DNA from: Actinokineospora iranica
Lineage (GTDB): Bacteria; Actinomycetota; Actinomycetes; Mycobacteriales; Pseudonocardiaceae
NCBI RefSeq assembly: GCF_900101685.1
Contig: NZ_FMZZ01000018.1
Span: forward strand, 1 to 64,000
Reading direction: 5' to 3'
DNA length: 64,000 nucleotides
Position numbers and translations under genes: made by a program. Numbering within the stretch: position 1 is the first letter of the stretch; every line of letters begins with the position of its first letter. The notes beneath the pieces were generated by a model. It ran no database searches. It saw nothing but the letters and a program-made list of their open reading frames with translations, and was not told the DNA's origin. This document shows positions 31,939 to 41,148 of the stretch, piece after piece.

Positions 31939-33416
31939 GCCGCGCTTCCCAGTCGCCGCACCGAGTTCGCCGCGATGGCGGCCACGACCCGGGGGTGCAG
32001 CAGCGCCGCGGGGCTCGCCGCCATGTGCGCGGTCAGGTAGAAGCGCCGGAACAGGTCGCGGTCGCGCGGGATCAGGTCCAGCACCCGGTCGAAGTACCAG
32101 TGCGCGACGCGGGTGTGCGCGGCGGCCTCGTCCAGGTTCCAGGCCAGGTCCGAGCTGGTCGCCATGAGCCAGGGCAGCCGCAGGTCCCGTGCCGCCTGGC
32201 GCTGGAACCGGCGCGCCAGTCCGGTCAGGTCGCCGCGGCGCGCGTGGTCGGCGAGCAGGCCGCGCAGGGCCAGCGCCTGCATGGCCGCGACCGTCATTCC
32301 CTGCCCGTACACCGGGTTCAGCGCGCAGACGACGTCGCCGACGCACAGCAGGCGCTCCGGCCAGCGCGGCGCGCGGTGGAACAGGGTCCACCGGTTGTTC
32401 AGCTTGACGACCCGGTACAGCGGGGCGACCGGTTCGGCGGCCGCGACGCTGTCCGCGATGTGCGGGTTGGGCAGGGATCGGGCGTAGGCGAGGAATCCCG
32501 CCTCGTCGGCCGGGGTGACCTCGCCGCCCGCGCCGATGAGGGTGATCAGCCAGCGCCCGCCCTCGACCGGGAAGACGACCGCGCCCCGGCGTGTGCCGGG
32601 GGCGTAGGTGAGGCACGCGGTCGCGGTCCAGTCGGCCTGGAAGTCCGCTGGGACACGGTAAAGCCGTGAGCTGTAGGACAGATCGCCCCGCACGACGCGT
32701 TCGGCGGGCAGCGGGTGCCCGGCTTCGGCCAACGCGGCGGTGGACAGCGTGGACGTCCGGCCGCTCGCGTCGACCACGAGGTCCGCCTCGATCGTCCGCC
32801 CGCCGCCGCGCACCCCGGTGACCCGGTCGCCGTCCCAGCACAGGCCGTCGACGCGGACGCCGCCCAGGACGGTGACCGCCGGATTCGCCATGACCCGGCG
32901 GCGGATGCCCGCCTCAAGCGCGGCGCGGGTGGCGCTCTGGATCGGCACGCCGATGGCGCCGCGCGGCGCCCAGCCGGTGGGCAGCAGCAGCCGCCCGGAC
33001 TCCCCGAGGTCGAAGACCGGCGCGCCCCGCCCGGCGAGTTCGGCCCGCAGCCCCGGGAACAGCTCCTCCAGGATGGCCGCGCCGCGGGCGAGCAGCGCGT
33101 GCGTGTGCCGGGCCTGCGGGACGCCGCCGCGGTATTCGGTGTCCGCGTCGACCGTGTCCTGCTCCACCAGGGTGACCCGCTCGAACCGGTCGGCCAGCAC
33201 CCGGGCGGCCGACAGCCCGGCGATCCCGGCGCCCACCACGACCGCGTGCCGCCACTCGGCGCGGCCCGCGCCGACCCGCAGCGGCCACCGGCCCCGCACC
33301 ACCGACGACAGCGATGCCGCCGACGGCACCTTCGACACCTTGGACACCTTCGACACCGACGACAACGACGCTCCGACCGCGTCGGCTACCCCCCGCATAC
33401 CGCAACCGTGGCACAT
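31935..33416 (-). CDS. FAD-dependent monooxygenase-like protein of a terpene pathway
   Basis: A 493-aa flavoprotein with an N-terminal GxGxxG (VVVGAGIAGLSAARVLADR), a GD motif region (LLCVGDVVCALNPVYGQGMTVAAMQAL) and DLVVDASGR, as in aromatic hydroxylase/geranylgeranyl-reductase-type FAD enzymes. The ~55 residues before the flavin motif contain the repeat Ser-Lys-Val-Ser-Lys-Val-Ser-Lys-Val and look disordered; the real start may lie downstream of 33416. It is coupled to the terpene synthase and probably oxidises its product. Confidence 0.8.
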   Translation of the reverse strand: MCHGCGMRGVADAVGASLSSVSKVSKVSKVPSAASLSSVVRGRWPLRVGAGRAEWRHAVVVGAGIAGLSAARVLADRFERVTLVEQDTVDADTEYRGGVPQARHTHALLARGAAILEELFPGLRAELAGRGAPVFDLGESGRLLLPTGWAPRGAIGVPIQSATRAALEAGIRRRVMANPAVTVLGGVRVDGLCWDGDRVTGVRGGGRTIEADLVVDASGRTSTLSTAALAEAGHPLPAERVVRGDLSYSSRLYRVPADFQADWTATACLTYAPGTRRGAVVFPVEGGRWLITLIGAGGEVTPADEAGFLAYARSLPNPHIADSVAAAEPVAPLYRVVKLNNRWTLFHRAPRWPERLLCVGDVVCALNPVYGQGMTVAAMQALALRGLLADHARRGDLTGLARRFQRQAARDLRLPWLMATSSDLAWNLDEAAAHTRVAHWYFDRVLDLIPRDRDLFRRFYLTAHMAASPAALLHPRVVAAIAANSVRRLGSAA

Positions 33417-33470
33417 GTTGGGCCGATCCAGTAGCGGTCCAACCCGCTTGGAGCAGCGGCCGCGGGCGCG

Positions 33471-35045
33471 CTACCCGGCTGAGAGGGTGCGGCCGAGGCC
33501 GGTGAGCTGTTCGGTGGTCCGCTGAACGTGGTCGGACAGCAAGGCGAGCGCGCGGTCGACGGCCGGGGACAGGACCTCGGCCCAGTCGGCGGTCTCGGCT
33601 CGGGCGACGGCTTCGGCGGTGGGGTCCGGGAACTCGGCGGCGATGCCGTAGACGACCGCGCCGAGCGCCGACTCGATGACGAGGTCGGGGTCCAGCGCGC
33701 TGCCCCCGGACTCCGCGGCGGTGGCCAGCCAGGGATCGACCTGACTGCCCAGTGTGTCCCAGATCTCCGGTCGGAGCGCGCCGATGCCCAAGCGGCCCAC
33801 CCACTCGACCACGATTCCCTCGACCCGCGCGGAGCGCGCCAGGTGGCCAACGCGCCTGATCTCATCGAAGGTCAGGCTGTTGGGATCGGCCAGGTACTCC
33901 GGCCGCAGGCTCATCGAGATCTGGTGGTGCCAGCGCAGCGCCCAGGCCGTCCGCCACCACATCAACAACTGCACCTGGGGTGGGGCGAGCCACAGCGCGA
34001 TGTTGCGGAAGTACGACTTGATGTCCTCGTACGCCTGCCGCCCCTTTTCCGAGGCGAGGAAGCCCGCGCGTTTCACCGGGTCGCAGTTTTCTTTGTCACC
34101 GATGAGGTTGATGTTGAAGAAATGGTGCCAGGTGGCGTCGACCACCACCCGGCCGACGTCCGCGAGTTGGCCGTCGTAGGCGCCGATGACGCCGAAGGAC
34201 TGCCGGTTCAGCGCTCCCTTGAAGTGCTTGGCGGGATCGGGGACGACGCCGACCGTGGCGTGGGCGACAAGCACGGGCGCGACCGATTGCGGGTACTCGA
34301 CCACTTCGTGGCCGTCGAAGGTGAACTTGTTGTCCCGCTTGGCCGGGACGTAGCACTCGCCCTCGTGCGGGTGGTCCGGCAGCACGGTGATCGTCCCCCG
34401 GCACCCGCTCAGCAGGGGGTGGGTGTGCCATCGATACGGCTTGCCCGTGGGATCGTTCACCGAGTAGAAGGTCGGATAGATCGTCTGCGGGATGTCGTCC
34501 GACTGGTCGTCGAGCGTGAAGACGTCGTCGCTTCCCGACAGCAGCGTGTCGAGCCGGTCCGGGCCGAACTCGGGCGGGGCGATGGGCTCGTCCGTCTGTT
34601 CCGTCCGCGCCGTCGGATCTTTCTTGGGGTAGTACCACTTGCGCATACTGCGGACCCGGGGAACCTTGCCGCACATGGCATAGCCGAGGTTCTCGTGGTC
34701 GCCGGTGGCGAACACGCCACCGCCGTCGTTCATGAACTCGCTGAGCTTCCGCAATTCCTTGTCGCTCAGCGGTTCCTTTTCCCGATACACGCCGAACAGC
34801 CAGATCTGGTCGTACTGGGTGAGATCATGGGTGTCGAACCGGAAGTTCTTGTGGTCGGCCTCGGCCGACTCCAGGGTGTTCTGGCGGTGGGCCGTGGTCA
34901 CCTCGACTTTGACCGATGGTGTGGTCTTCAGCGCGGCGATAAGCGCGTTCAGTCCCCAGGCCCGATCGGAGAAATTGCCCCGGTCGTCGGTGACGATCAG
35001 AACCTTGACCGGGGGCGGTGGCCACAGCAGTGGGTCCTCGCTCAC
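33471..35045 (-). CDS. large protein with ThuA/GATase1-like N-terminal domain
   Basis: A 524-aa protein of unknown function. Residues about 10-290 show VKVLIVTDDRGNFSDRAWGLNALIAAL, QYDQIWLFGV and MNDGGGVFATGDHENLG, the pattern of ThuA/glutamine-amidotransferase-like folds, but no catalytic Cys is obvious. The rest is helical with WHHFFNINLIG and a Trp-rich QLLMWWRTAWALRWHH stretch. GTG at 35045 has AGGAG upstream. It stands alone, divergent from the regulator/reductase fusion. Confidence 0.6.
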   Translation of the reverse strand: MSEDPLLWPPPPVKVLIVTDDRGNFSDRAWGLNALIAALKTTPSVKVEVTTAHRQNTLESAEADHKNFRFDTHDLTQYDQIWLFGVYREKEPLSDKELRKLSEFMNDGGGVFATGDHENLGYAMCGKVPRVRSMRKWYYPKKDPTARTEQTDEPIAPPEFGPDRLDTLLSGSDDVFTLDDQSDDIPQTIYPTFYSVNDPTGKPYRWHTHPLLSGCRGTITVLPDHPHEGECYVPAKRDNKFTFDGHEVVEYPQSVAPVLVAHATVGVVPDPAKHFKGALNRQSFGVIGAYDGQLADVGRVVVDATWHHFFNINLIGDKENCDPVKRAGFLASEKGRQAYEDIKSYFRNIALWLAPPQVQLLMWWRTAWALRWHHQISMSLRPEYLADPNSLTFDEIRRVGHLARSARVEGIVVEWVGRLGIGALRPEIWDTLGSQVDPWLATAAESGGSALDPDLVIESALGAVVYGIAAEFPDPTAEAVARAETADWAEVLSPAVDRALALLSDHVQRTTEQLTGLGRTLSAG

Positions 35046-35232
35046 GTTCTCGCTCCTGTCACTCGCAGGCGTCCTGGCCAGCGTCGCAGAGCCGGGAACG
35101 CCGCGCAGTCCCCGGACACGATGGTGGGACCGCGCCCTTCGGCTCTGCCCTGCGCGAACGGGCTCCCCGGCCCGGGGGAGGCTCACCTCGGGGTGTCGGC
35201 AGTGGACGGCACGGCTGATTCACACTGGTGCC

Positions 35233-36942
35233 ATGACCGCGACACCGCTGACTCCACCGCAGGCCGCCGAGACCCGGGCGGCGCGGCCCTCGATCCTCAC
35301 CGTGGACGACGACCCCGGCGTGTCCCGGGCGGTGGCCCGCGACCTGCGCAAGCAGTACGGCGAGCACTACCGCATCGTGCGGGCGGAGTCAGGGGAGCAG
35401 GCGCTGGCCGCGCTGCGGGAGATCAAGCTGCGCGGCGAGGAGGTGGCCGTGCTGCTCGCCGACCACCGGATGCCGCAGATGAACGGCATCGAGTTCCTGG
35501 AGGCGGCGATGGACCTGTTCCCGCACGCCCGCCGGGTGCTGCTGACCGCCTACGCCGACACCGACGCCGCCATCGCCGCGATCAACGTGGTCGACCTCGA
35601 CCACTACCTGCTCAAGCCGTGGGACCCGCCGGAGGAAAAGCTCTACCCCGTGCTGGACGACCTGCTGCGGGCCTGGTCGGTGACCGACCGGCAGCCGCCG
35701 CGGCAGGTCAAGGTGATCGGGCACCGCTGGTCGCCGCGGTCGTACGAGGTGCGCGACTTCCTGGCCCGCAACTCCGTCCCGTTCCGCTGGCACGCCCTGG
35801 ACGGCGCGGACGCCGAGGCCGCCCGGTTGCTGGAGGCCGCGGGCCAGGACGGCGGCAAGCTGCCGGTGGTGGTGACCGCCGACGGCGACGCGCTGGTGCA
35901 GCCGTCGGACACCGAACTCGCGGGCCGGGTCGGGCTCACCACGCAGCCGTCCGCGGACTTCTACGACCTGATCGTCGTCGGTGGCGGGCCCGCGGGCCTG
36001 GGCGCGGCGGTCTACGGAGGCTCGGAGGGGCTGCGGACCGTCCTGGTGGAGCGGATGGCCACCGGCGGCCAGGCGGGCACCAGCAGCCGGATCGAGAACT
36101 ACCTGGGCTTCCCTGACGGCGTCTCCGGCGGGCAGCTCACCGAGCGCGCCCGCAGGCAGGCGCTGAAGTTCGGCGTCGAGATGCTCACCACCCGGGACGT
36201 GGTGGCGCTGGAGGCGCGCGGCTCGGCCCGGGTCGTGCGCTTCGACGACGGGACCGAACTGGCCGCGCACACCGTCCTGTTGGCCACCGGTGTGTCCTAC
36301 CGGATGCTCGCCGCGCCGGGCCTGGACCGGCTGGCGGGCCGCGGCGTGTTCTACGGCGCGGCGACCACCGAGGCGCCGCACTGCGCCGGGCAGGACGTCT
36401 ACCTGGTCGGCGGGGCCAACTCCGCGGGCCAGGCCGCCATGCACTTCGCCAAGCACGCCAGCCGGGTCGTGCTGCTGGTGCGCGGCGCGTCGCTGGAGCA
36501 GTCCATGTCGAGCTACCTCATCGACCAGATCGCGGGCGTCGACAACATCGAGGTGCGCAGCCACACCGAGGTGGTCGCGGGCTCGGGCGAGGACCACCTG
36601 GAGTCGCTGACGCTGCGCGACAACCAGACCGGCGAGACGACGACCGTGCCCGCGTCCTGGCTGTTCGCCTTCATCGGCGCCGCGCCGCGCACCGACTGGC
36701 TGGCGGGCACGCTCGCCCGCGACAGGCACGGCTTCGTGCTCGCCGGGCCGGACCTGGTCGCCGAGGGAGCCGCCCCGGCGGGCTGGCCGCTCGACCGCGC
36801 CCCCTACCACCTGGAGGCGAGCGTGCCCGGCGTGTTCGTCGCGGGCGACGTGCGCGCGCAGTCGGTGAAGCGGGTCGCCTCAGCGGTCGGGGAGGGCGCG
36901 ATGGCCGTCACCCTCGTCCACCGCTACCTGGAGGTGTCGTGA
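35233..36942 (+). CDS. response regulator fused to thioredoxin-reductase-like flavoprotein
   Basis: A 569-aa fusion. Residues about 18-150 are a receiver domain (ILTVDDDPG, phospho-Asp in LLADHRMPQMNG, LLTAYAD, Lys in LLKPWD). After a linker with a Grx/Trx-like fold come FAD and NADPH domains (VVGGGPAGLGAAVYGGSEGL, GGANSAGQAAMHFAK, GVFVAGDVR). The CxxC redox pair of thioredoxin reductase is absent; that site reads GVFYGAATTEA. It is probably a flavin-based redox signalling protein. The gene overlaps the histidine kinase start (GTGA), its likely partner. No strong ribosome binding site precedes the ATG. Confidence 0.85.
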   Translation: MTATPLTPPQAAETRAARPSILTVDDDPGVSRAVARDLRKQYGEHYRIVRAESGEQALAALREIKLRGEEVAVLLADHRMPQMNGIEFLEAAMDLFPHARRVLLTAYADTDAAIAAINVVDLDHYLLKPWDPPEEKLYPVLDDLLRAWSVTDRQPPRQVKVIGHRWSPRSYEVRDFLARNSVPFRWHALDGADAEAARLLEAAGQDGGKLPVVVTADGDALVQPSDTELAGRVGLTTQPSADFYDLIVVGGGPAGLGAAVYGGSEGLRTVLVERMATGGQAGTSSRIENYLGFPDGVSGGQLTERARRQALKFGVEMLTTRDVVALEARGSARVVRFDDGTELAAHTVLLATGVSYRMLAAPGLDRLAGRGVFYGAATTEAPHCAGQDVYLVGGANSAGQAAMHFAKHASRVVLLVRGASLEQSMSSYLIDQIAGVDNIEVRSHTEVVAGSGEDHLESLTLRDNQTGETTTVPASWLFAFIGAAPRTDWLAGTLARDRHGFVLAGPDLVAEGAAPAGWPLDRAPYHLEASVPGVFVAGDVRAQSVKRVASAVGEGAMAVTLVHRYLEVS

Positions 36943-38387
36943 CTGAGCGACTCACGGCGGACGACCTGCGCGAGCTGTTCCTGTTCGAGCGCCTCGACGC
37001 CGACCAGCTGGCCTGGCTCGCCGAGCACGGCCAGGTCGAGACCGCGGCGGCGGGCACGTGCGTGCTCCGCGAGGGCGACCCGGCCGAGTGCTTCTCCGTG
37101 CTGCTCGACGGCACGGTCGCGCTCTGCCGCACCATCGGCGGCGACCGCGTCGAGGTCAACCGCACCGACCACCGCGGCGCGTACTTCGGCGCCACCCAGG
37201 TCTACCTGGAAGCCGACGTCGCGTCGAAGACGATCTACCAGATGACCGTCGAGTCGATCACCGACACCCGGTTCTTCCGGCTCCCCGCCGCCGAGTTCGG
37301 CCAGGTCGTCCGCGCGTGGTTCCCGATGGCCGTGCACCTGCTGGAAGGGCTGTTCTTCGGGATGCAGAACGCCCAGGCGACGGTGGGCAGGCGGGAGCGG
37401 CTGCTGGCCCTGGGCGCGCTGTCGGCCGGGCTGACCCACGAGCTGAACAACCCGGCCGCCGCGGCGGTCCGCGCGACCGGCGCCCTGCGCGAGCGCGTCG
37501 CCGGGATGCGGCACAAGCTCGCCATGCTCGCCGACGGCGCGATCGACCCGGCCACCCTGCCCGCCCTGGTGAAACTCCAGGAAAGCGCGGTGGAGCGGGT
37601 CGCGAAGGCGCCCAAGCTCGGGCCGATGGAGACCAGCGACCGCGAGGACGAGGTCGCCGACTGGCTCGACGAGCACGGCGTCACCGGCGGCTGGGACCTC
37701 GCGCCCACCCTGGTCGCGGCCGGGCTCGACGTCGAGTGGCTGGACGAGGCCGCGGCGCTGTGCGCCGGCTTGGTCACCGAGGCCGCCGTGCGCTGGCTGG
37801 CCTACACGGTCGAGACCGAGTCGCTGATGAACGAGATCGAGGACGCGACCACCCGGGTGTCGACGCTGGTCGGCGCGGCCAAGCAGTACTCGCAGCTGGA
37901 CCGCGCCCCGTTCCAGGAGGTCGACGTGCACGACCTGCTCGACTCCACGGTGGTCATGCTCGGCCGCAAGATCGGCGATGACGTGCGGGTCGTCAAGGAC
38001 TACGACCGCTCGCTGCCGCTGCTGTCGGGGTACGCGGCCGAGCTCAACCAGGTGTGGACCAACCTGATCGACAACGCGATCGGCGCCATGGGCGGCTCCG
38101 GGACCCTGACCGTGCGCACGTTTCGGCGCGACGAGTCCGCGGTGGTCGAGATCGGCGACACCGGCCCGGGCATCCCGCCCGAGCTCAAGGGCCGGGTCTT
38201 CGAGCCGTTCTTCACCACCAAGCCGGTCGGCGATGGCACCGGCCTCGGCCTGGACATCTCCTGGCGCATCGTGGTCGACAAGCACCACGGCGACCTCCGG
38301 TTCGAGTCGGCCCCCGGCGACACCCGGTTCCAGGTGTGGCTGCCGCTCGCCGCCCCGCCGCCGACAGAACGGCTTGCCGAGGGATAG
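36939..38387 (+). CDS. cyclic-nucleotide-binding sensor histidine kinase
   Basis: A 482-aa protein: N-terminal cNMP/CRP-like beta-barrel (residues about 10-130), then a dimerisation/phosphoacceptor helix with GLTHELNNPAAA, and a GHKL ATPase domain (NLIDNAIGAMG, IGDTGPGIPPELKG, GTGLGLDISWRIV). There is no membrane segment, so it senses a cytosolic signal. It overlaps the response-regulator fusion by four bases and should phosphorylate it. Confidence 0.9.
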   Translation: MTERLTADDLRELFLFERLDADQLAWLAEHGQVETAAAGTCVLREGDPAECFSVLLDGTVALCRTIGGDRVEVNRTDHRGAYFGATQVYLEADVASKTIYQMTVESITDTRFFRLPAAEFGQVVRAWFPMAVHLLEGLFFGMQNAQATVGRRERLLALGALSAGLTHELNNPAAAAVRATGALRERVAGMRHKLAMLADGAIDPATLPALVKLQESAVERVAKAPKLGPMETSDREDEVADWLDEHGVTGGWDLAPTLVAAGLDVEWLDEAAALCAGLVTEAAVRWLAYTVETESLMNEIEDATTRVSTLVGAAKQYSQLDRAPFQEVDVHDLLDSTVVMLGRKIGDDVRVVKDYDRSLPLLSGYAAELNQVWTNLIDNAIGAMGGSGTLTVRTFRRDESAVVEIGDTGPGIPPELKGRVFEPFFTTKPVGDGTGLGLDISWRIVVDKHHGDLRFESAPGDTRFQVWLPLAAPPPTERLAEG

Positions 38388-38414
38388 GCCGAATGCGCCG
38401 CGATAGGCCGAATG
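38383..38414 (+). repeat. 13-bp tandem duplication at the kinase 3' end
   Basis: GATAGGCCGAATG occurs at 38383-38395 and 38402-38414 with 19-bp spacing, spanning the kinase stop codon. It looks like a local duplication. Confidence 0.5.
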
Positions 38415-38572
38415 ACGTATTCGGTGATTGTCATCCCGTGCCATTTTCTCCGACCCCTGGTTAGCGGCGGGCGGGTATTTTTCCGGAGACTCGTTCTATT
38501 CTGGAGGACATTCTCAGAAGGGGTTACATTCAGCGGCGACGTCGGGGGCCGTCCCAACGCTGGGGAGAGCAC

Positions 38573-39694
38573 ATGCGGTTGACGAAGGCGCGCAGAGCGT
38601 TCGCGGGTTTCCTGGCCATGCTCTCGACGGCGAGCGTGCTCGCAGTGGCGAGCGCGGCGACAGCCGAGGCGACCACCGTGTCGCACTCGAAGTCCACCAG
38701 CTGCAAACTCTCCGCCGATGGCGGGGAGTACATCAGCGCGAGCGTGAGTATTTCCGTGGACTTCCCCGATCTCATCTATGCCGGTGTGCCGACGCGGCCC
38801 TCGCCCTTCACCGCGACGGCGTTCCCCCGTGATTTCGTCCAGGAGTTCCGCAGGGTCGGTGCGACGACGATGGACGCCACGGCCTCGGTGCAGTTGGCCT
38901 TGGACGGCGGCCTCGGCCCGGACAGTCGGGCGTCCGCGACCTGGTCGGCGACCGATCTCCCGCTCGATTCGCCCGAGTCGGGAAACTGGTCGGGGACGGG
39001 GTTCGTGCGACCGATCACCATGGCCGCCCCCGGCAAGCAGATCGCCGTTCACTACGTCGCCTTCGGGGTCACCTTCACTCCACGCAAGGCGGACGGCTCC
39101 CTCACCAGCCTGGGAGTCGTGCGGCCTGGGTGCATCCACGTCCCCTACTTCGAGCCCTGGCACATGATCGACGTCCTGCCCCGCGTCGAGCACGCCGACC
39201 TGGCGGTCTCCGGCAGCACCCGGCTCGCCCGGCCCGACGTCGAGGCGGCCACCGGGCCCGGGACCCTCAGCGCCGACCTCGACCACGCCGACGACTCGGT
39301 GACCGGCACTCTGCGGCTCGATGAGCCGATCCAGGCCAATGTCGCTTTCCTGGGCGTCCTTCCCGCCACCGCGACCGTCCACTTGACACAGACCGGACCG
39401 CTCAAGGGCGAGACACGTGACGGGACTCTGCGTGCCGAGGCGCCCCTGGTCGTCAAGGTCACCGACCTCGCGGTGCTGGGCGTCCCGGTCATCCGCGCCG
39501 ACGCGGACTGCCAGACCGCGCCCACCGCCCTCGCTCTCACCTCGGGCCCCGCCTTCACCCTGGCCGAAGGGGGTCCACTGAGCGGCGGATACACCATTCC
39601 CGCCTTCACCGGCTGCGGCCCGCACACCGGCTTCCTGAACAGCCTGCTGTCCGGTCCGGGGAACACCCTGAGCCTCACCGCCGCCCGCGCGTAG
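38573..39694 (+). CDS. secreted beta-rich protein (DUF6801-like)
   Basis: A 373-aa exported protein with a signal peptide (FAGFLAMLSTASVLAVASA), followed by two similar beta-rich halves, each with one disulfide candidate (SCKLSADGG; DADCQTAP … FTGCGPHTGF). The pattern resembles DUF6801/choice-of-anchor secreted actinomycete proteins. It ends at LTAARA without anchor. GGGGAGAG five bases upstream supports the ATG. No function can be given. Confidence 0.65.
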   Translation: MRLTKARRAFAGFLAMLSTASVLAVASAATAEATTVSHSKSTSCKLSADGGEYISASVSISVDFPDLIYAGVPTRPSPFTATAFPRDFVQEFRRVGATTMDATASVQLALDGGLGPDSRASATWSATDLPLDSPESGNWSGTGFVRPITMAAPGKQIAVHYVAFGVTFTPRKADGSLTSLGVVRPGCIHVPYFEPWHMIDVLPRVEHADLAVSGSTRLARPDVEAATGPGTLSADLDHADDSVTGTLRLDEPIQANVAFLGVLPATATVHLTQTGPLKGETRDGTLRAEAPLVVKVTDLAVLGVPVIRADADCQTAPTALALTSGPAFTLAEGGPLSGGYTIPAFTGCGPHTGFLNSLLSGPGNTLSLTAARA

Positions 39695-39715
39695 AGGTTT
39701 CGCTTTCCCGCGGTG

Positions 39716-40363
39716 TCACCGGTTTTCGGCGAGGTGGCGGACGAACCACGCTGCGGCGAGGCGGGCGACCTCGGCCAGGGTTCCCGGTTCCTCGAACAGG
39801 TGCGTGGCCCCGGGGATCGTGCGCGACTCGGCGGGCGCGGTGAGCGCGGCGAGGGCGCGGCGGTTGAGGTCGAGCACCTCCGGGTCGCGTTCCCCGACGA
39901 TCAGCAGGGTCGCCGCGCGCACCTGAGGCAGCGCGGGACCCGCCAAGTCGGGCCGCCCGCCCCGGGACACCACCGCCCGCACGGCGTCCGGCCGGGCCGC
40001 GGCGGCGATCAGCGCCGCGGCCGCGCCGGTGCTGGCCCCGAACAGGCCGACCGGGAGGTCCTGGGTGTCCGCGTGGTTCCCGAGCCAGTCGACGGCGCCG
40101 ACGAGCCGGTCGGCGAGCATGTCGACGGCGAAGCGCGCCCGCCGGTCCGCCGCGTCCGAGCGTTCCTCGGCCTCGGTGAGCAGGTCCATCAGCACCGTGG
40201 CCAGGCCGTGCCCGGTGAGCACGGCGGCGACGGCCTGGTTGCGCGGGCTGTGCCGCGAACTGCCGCTGCCGTGGGCGAACAGCACCAAGCCCACGGCGTC
40301 GGCGGGCGCGGTGACGTCCGCGGCGAGCCGCACACCCGCGGTGGGGATCTCGACGGCGCCCAT
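39716..40363 (-). CDS. dienelactone hydrolase-family alpha/beta hydrolase
   Basis: A 215-aa hydrolase: VLFAHGSGSSRHSPRN, nucleophile Ser in LFGASTGAAAAL, Asp in VGERDPEV and His in GATHLFEEPG. Such small proteins are often encoded next to phosphoribosyltransferase or stress genes; the substrate is unknown. It follows folE by 63 bp in the same direction. Confidence 0.8.
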   Translation of the reverse strand: MGAVEIPTAGVRLAADVTAPADAVGLVLFAHGSGSSRHSPRNQAVAAVLTGHGLATVLMDLLTEAEERSDAADRRARFAVDMLADRLVGAVDWLGNHADTQDLPVGLFGASTGAAAALIAAAARPDAVRAVVSRGGRPDLAGPALPQVRAATLLIVGERDPEVLDLNRRALAALTAPAESRTIPGATHLFEEPGTLAEVARLAAAWFVRHLAENR

Positions 40364-40426
40364 CCCGCCTCCCTCGGTCCGGGTGACCGGCCTACCCGCC
40401 CTGGGACGCGGGAAACCCTTGTGGCC

Positions 40427-41071
40427 TCAGCTGTTCACGCCCGCCAGGGCGAAGAACTCCTGCCGGGACCGGGCGTCCTCCCGCAGCGCGCCCTGCAGGG
40501 TCGAGGTCACCGTGCGGGACCCGGTGGCGCGCACCCCGCGCAGGGACATGCACATGTGCTCGGCCTCGATCACCACGCCGACGCCGCGCGGCGCGAGCCG
40601 GGTCTGCAGCCAGTCGGCCACCTGCTTGGTCAGCCGCTCCTGGACCTGGAGGTCGCGGGCGAACAGCTCCACCACGCGGGCGAGCTTCGACAGGCCGAGG
40701 ATGCGCTCGCCGGGCAGGTAGCCGACGTGCGCGACGCCCTGGAACGGCAGCAGGTGGTGCTCGCACAGCGACTGCACGGGAATGTCGCGGGCCAGCACGA
40801 GTTCGTCGTAGCCCTCGTCGTTCGGGAACGTCGTCATGGTGAACTCGCGCGGCGTGAGCATCTCGGCGTAGGCGTGCGCGACGCGCCGGGGCGTGTCGGC
40901 CAGGTGCGCCGCGCCCGGGTCCCGGCCGAGGGCGACGAGCAGGTCCGCCACGGCCCGCCGCGCCGCGTCGAGGTCGATGTCCCCGTAGGCGGGCGGCGCG
41001 GAGGGCGGGATCAGCGCCGGAAAGTCGGCGCTCCACTCCGTCGGGTGGATGCTGGGCGCCTCTGCGGTCAC
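40427..41071 (-). CDS. folE: GTP cyclohydrolase I
   Basis: A 214-aa FolE. Zinc ligands are Cys and His in VQSLCEHHLLPF and the second Cys in EAEHMCMSLRGV; GTP-binding residues and the C-terminal TRQEFFAL-like SRQEFFAL are present. It converts GTP to dihydroneopterin triphosphate for folate or pterin synthesis. The start is GTG 41071 with GGAGGAG upstream. It is divergent from the SufR-like regulator, and a DtxR-like box lies between them. It could be a second copy used for a pterin cofactor; the sequence does not decide. Confidence 0.95.
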   Translation of the reverse strand: MTAEAPSIHPTEWSADFPALIPPSAPPAYGDIDLDAARRAVADLLVALGRDPGAAHLADTPRRVAHAYAEMLTPREFTMTTFPNDEGYDELVLARDIPVQSLCEHHLLPFQGVAHVGYLPGERILGLSKLARVVELFARDLQVQERLTKQVADWLQTRLAPRGVGVVIEAEHMCMSLRGVRATGSRTVTSTLQGALREDARSRQEFFALAGVNS

Positions 41072-41092
41072 GACTCCTCCTTCTATCGACAA

Positions 41093-41108
41093 CTCAGGCT
41101 AACCTTAG
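41093..41108. promoter_or_regulatory. DtxR/IdeR-like iron box
   Basis: CTCAGGCTAACCTTAG is a 16-bp imperfect dyad (12 of 16 positions symmetric) with the AGGCTAACCT core of actinobacterial iron boxes. It lies 22 bp from the folE start and 41 bp from the regulator start. Confidence 0.5.
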
Positions 41109-41148
41109 AAGCCCTCCCGACATTTCGTCAACGAAGGTGGATTTTAGA

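Noticed and set aside
33528-36116. 862-codon plus-strand frame across the ThuA-like gene
   Set aside because: It spans a strand change between two real genes and has shadow composition.
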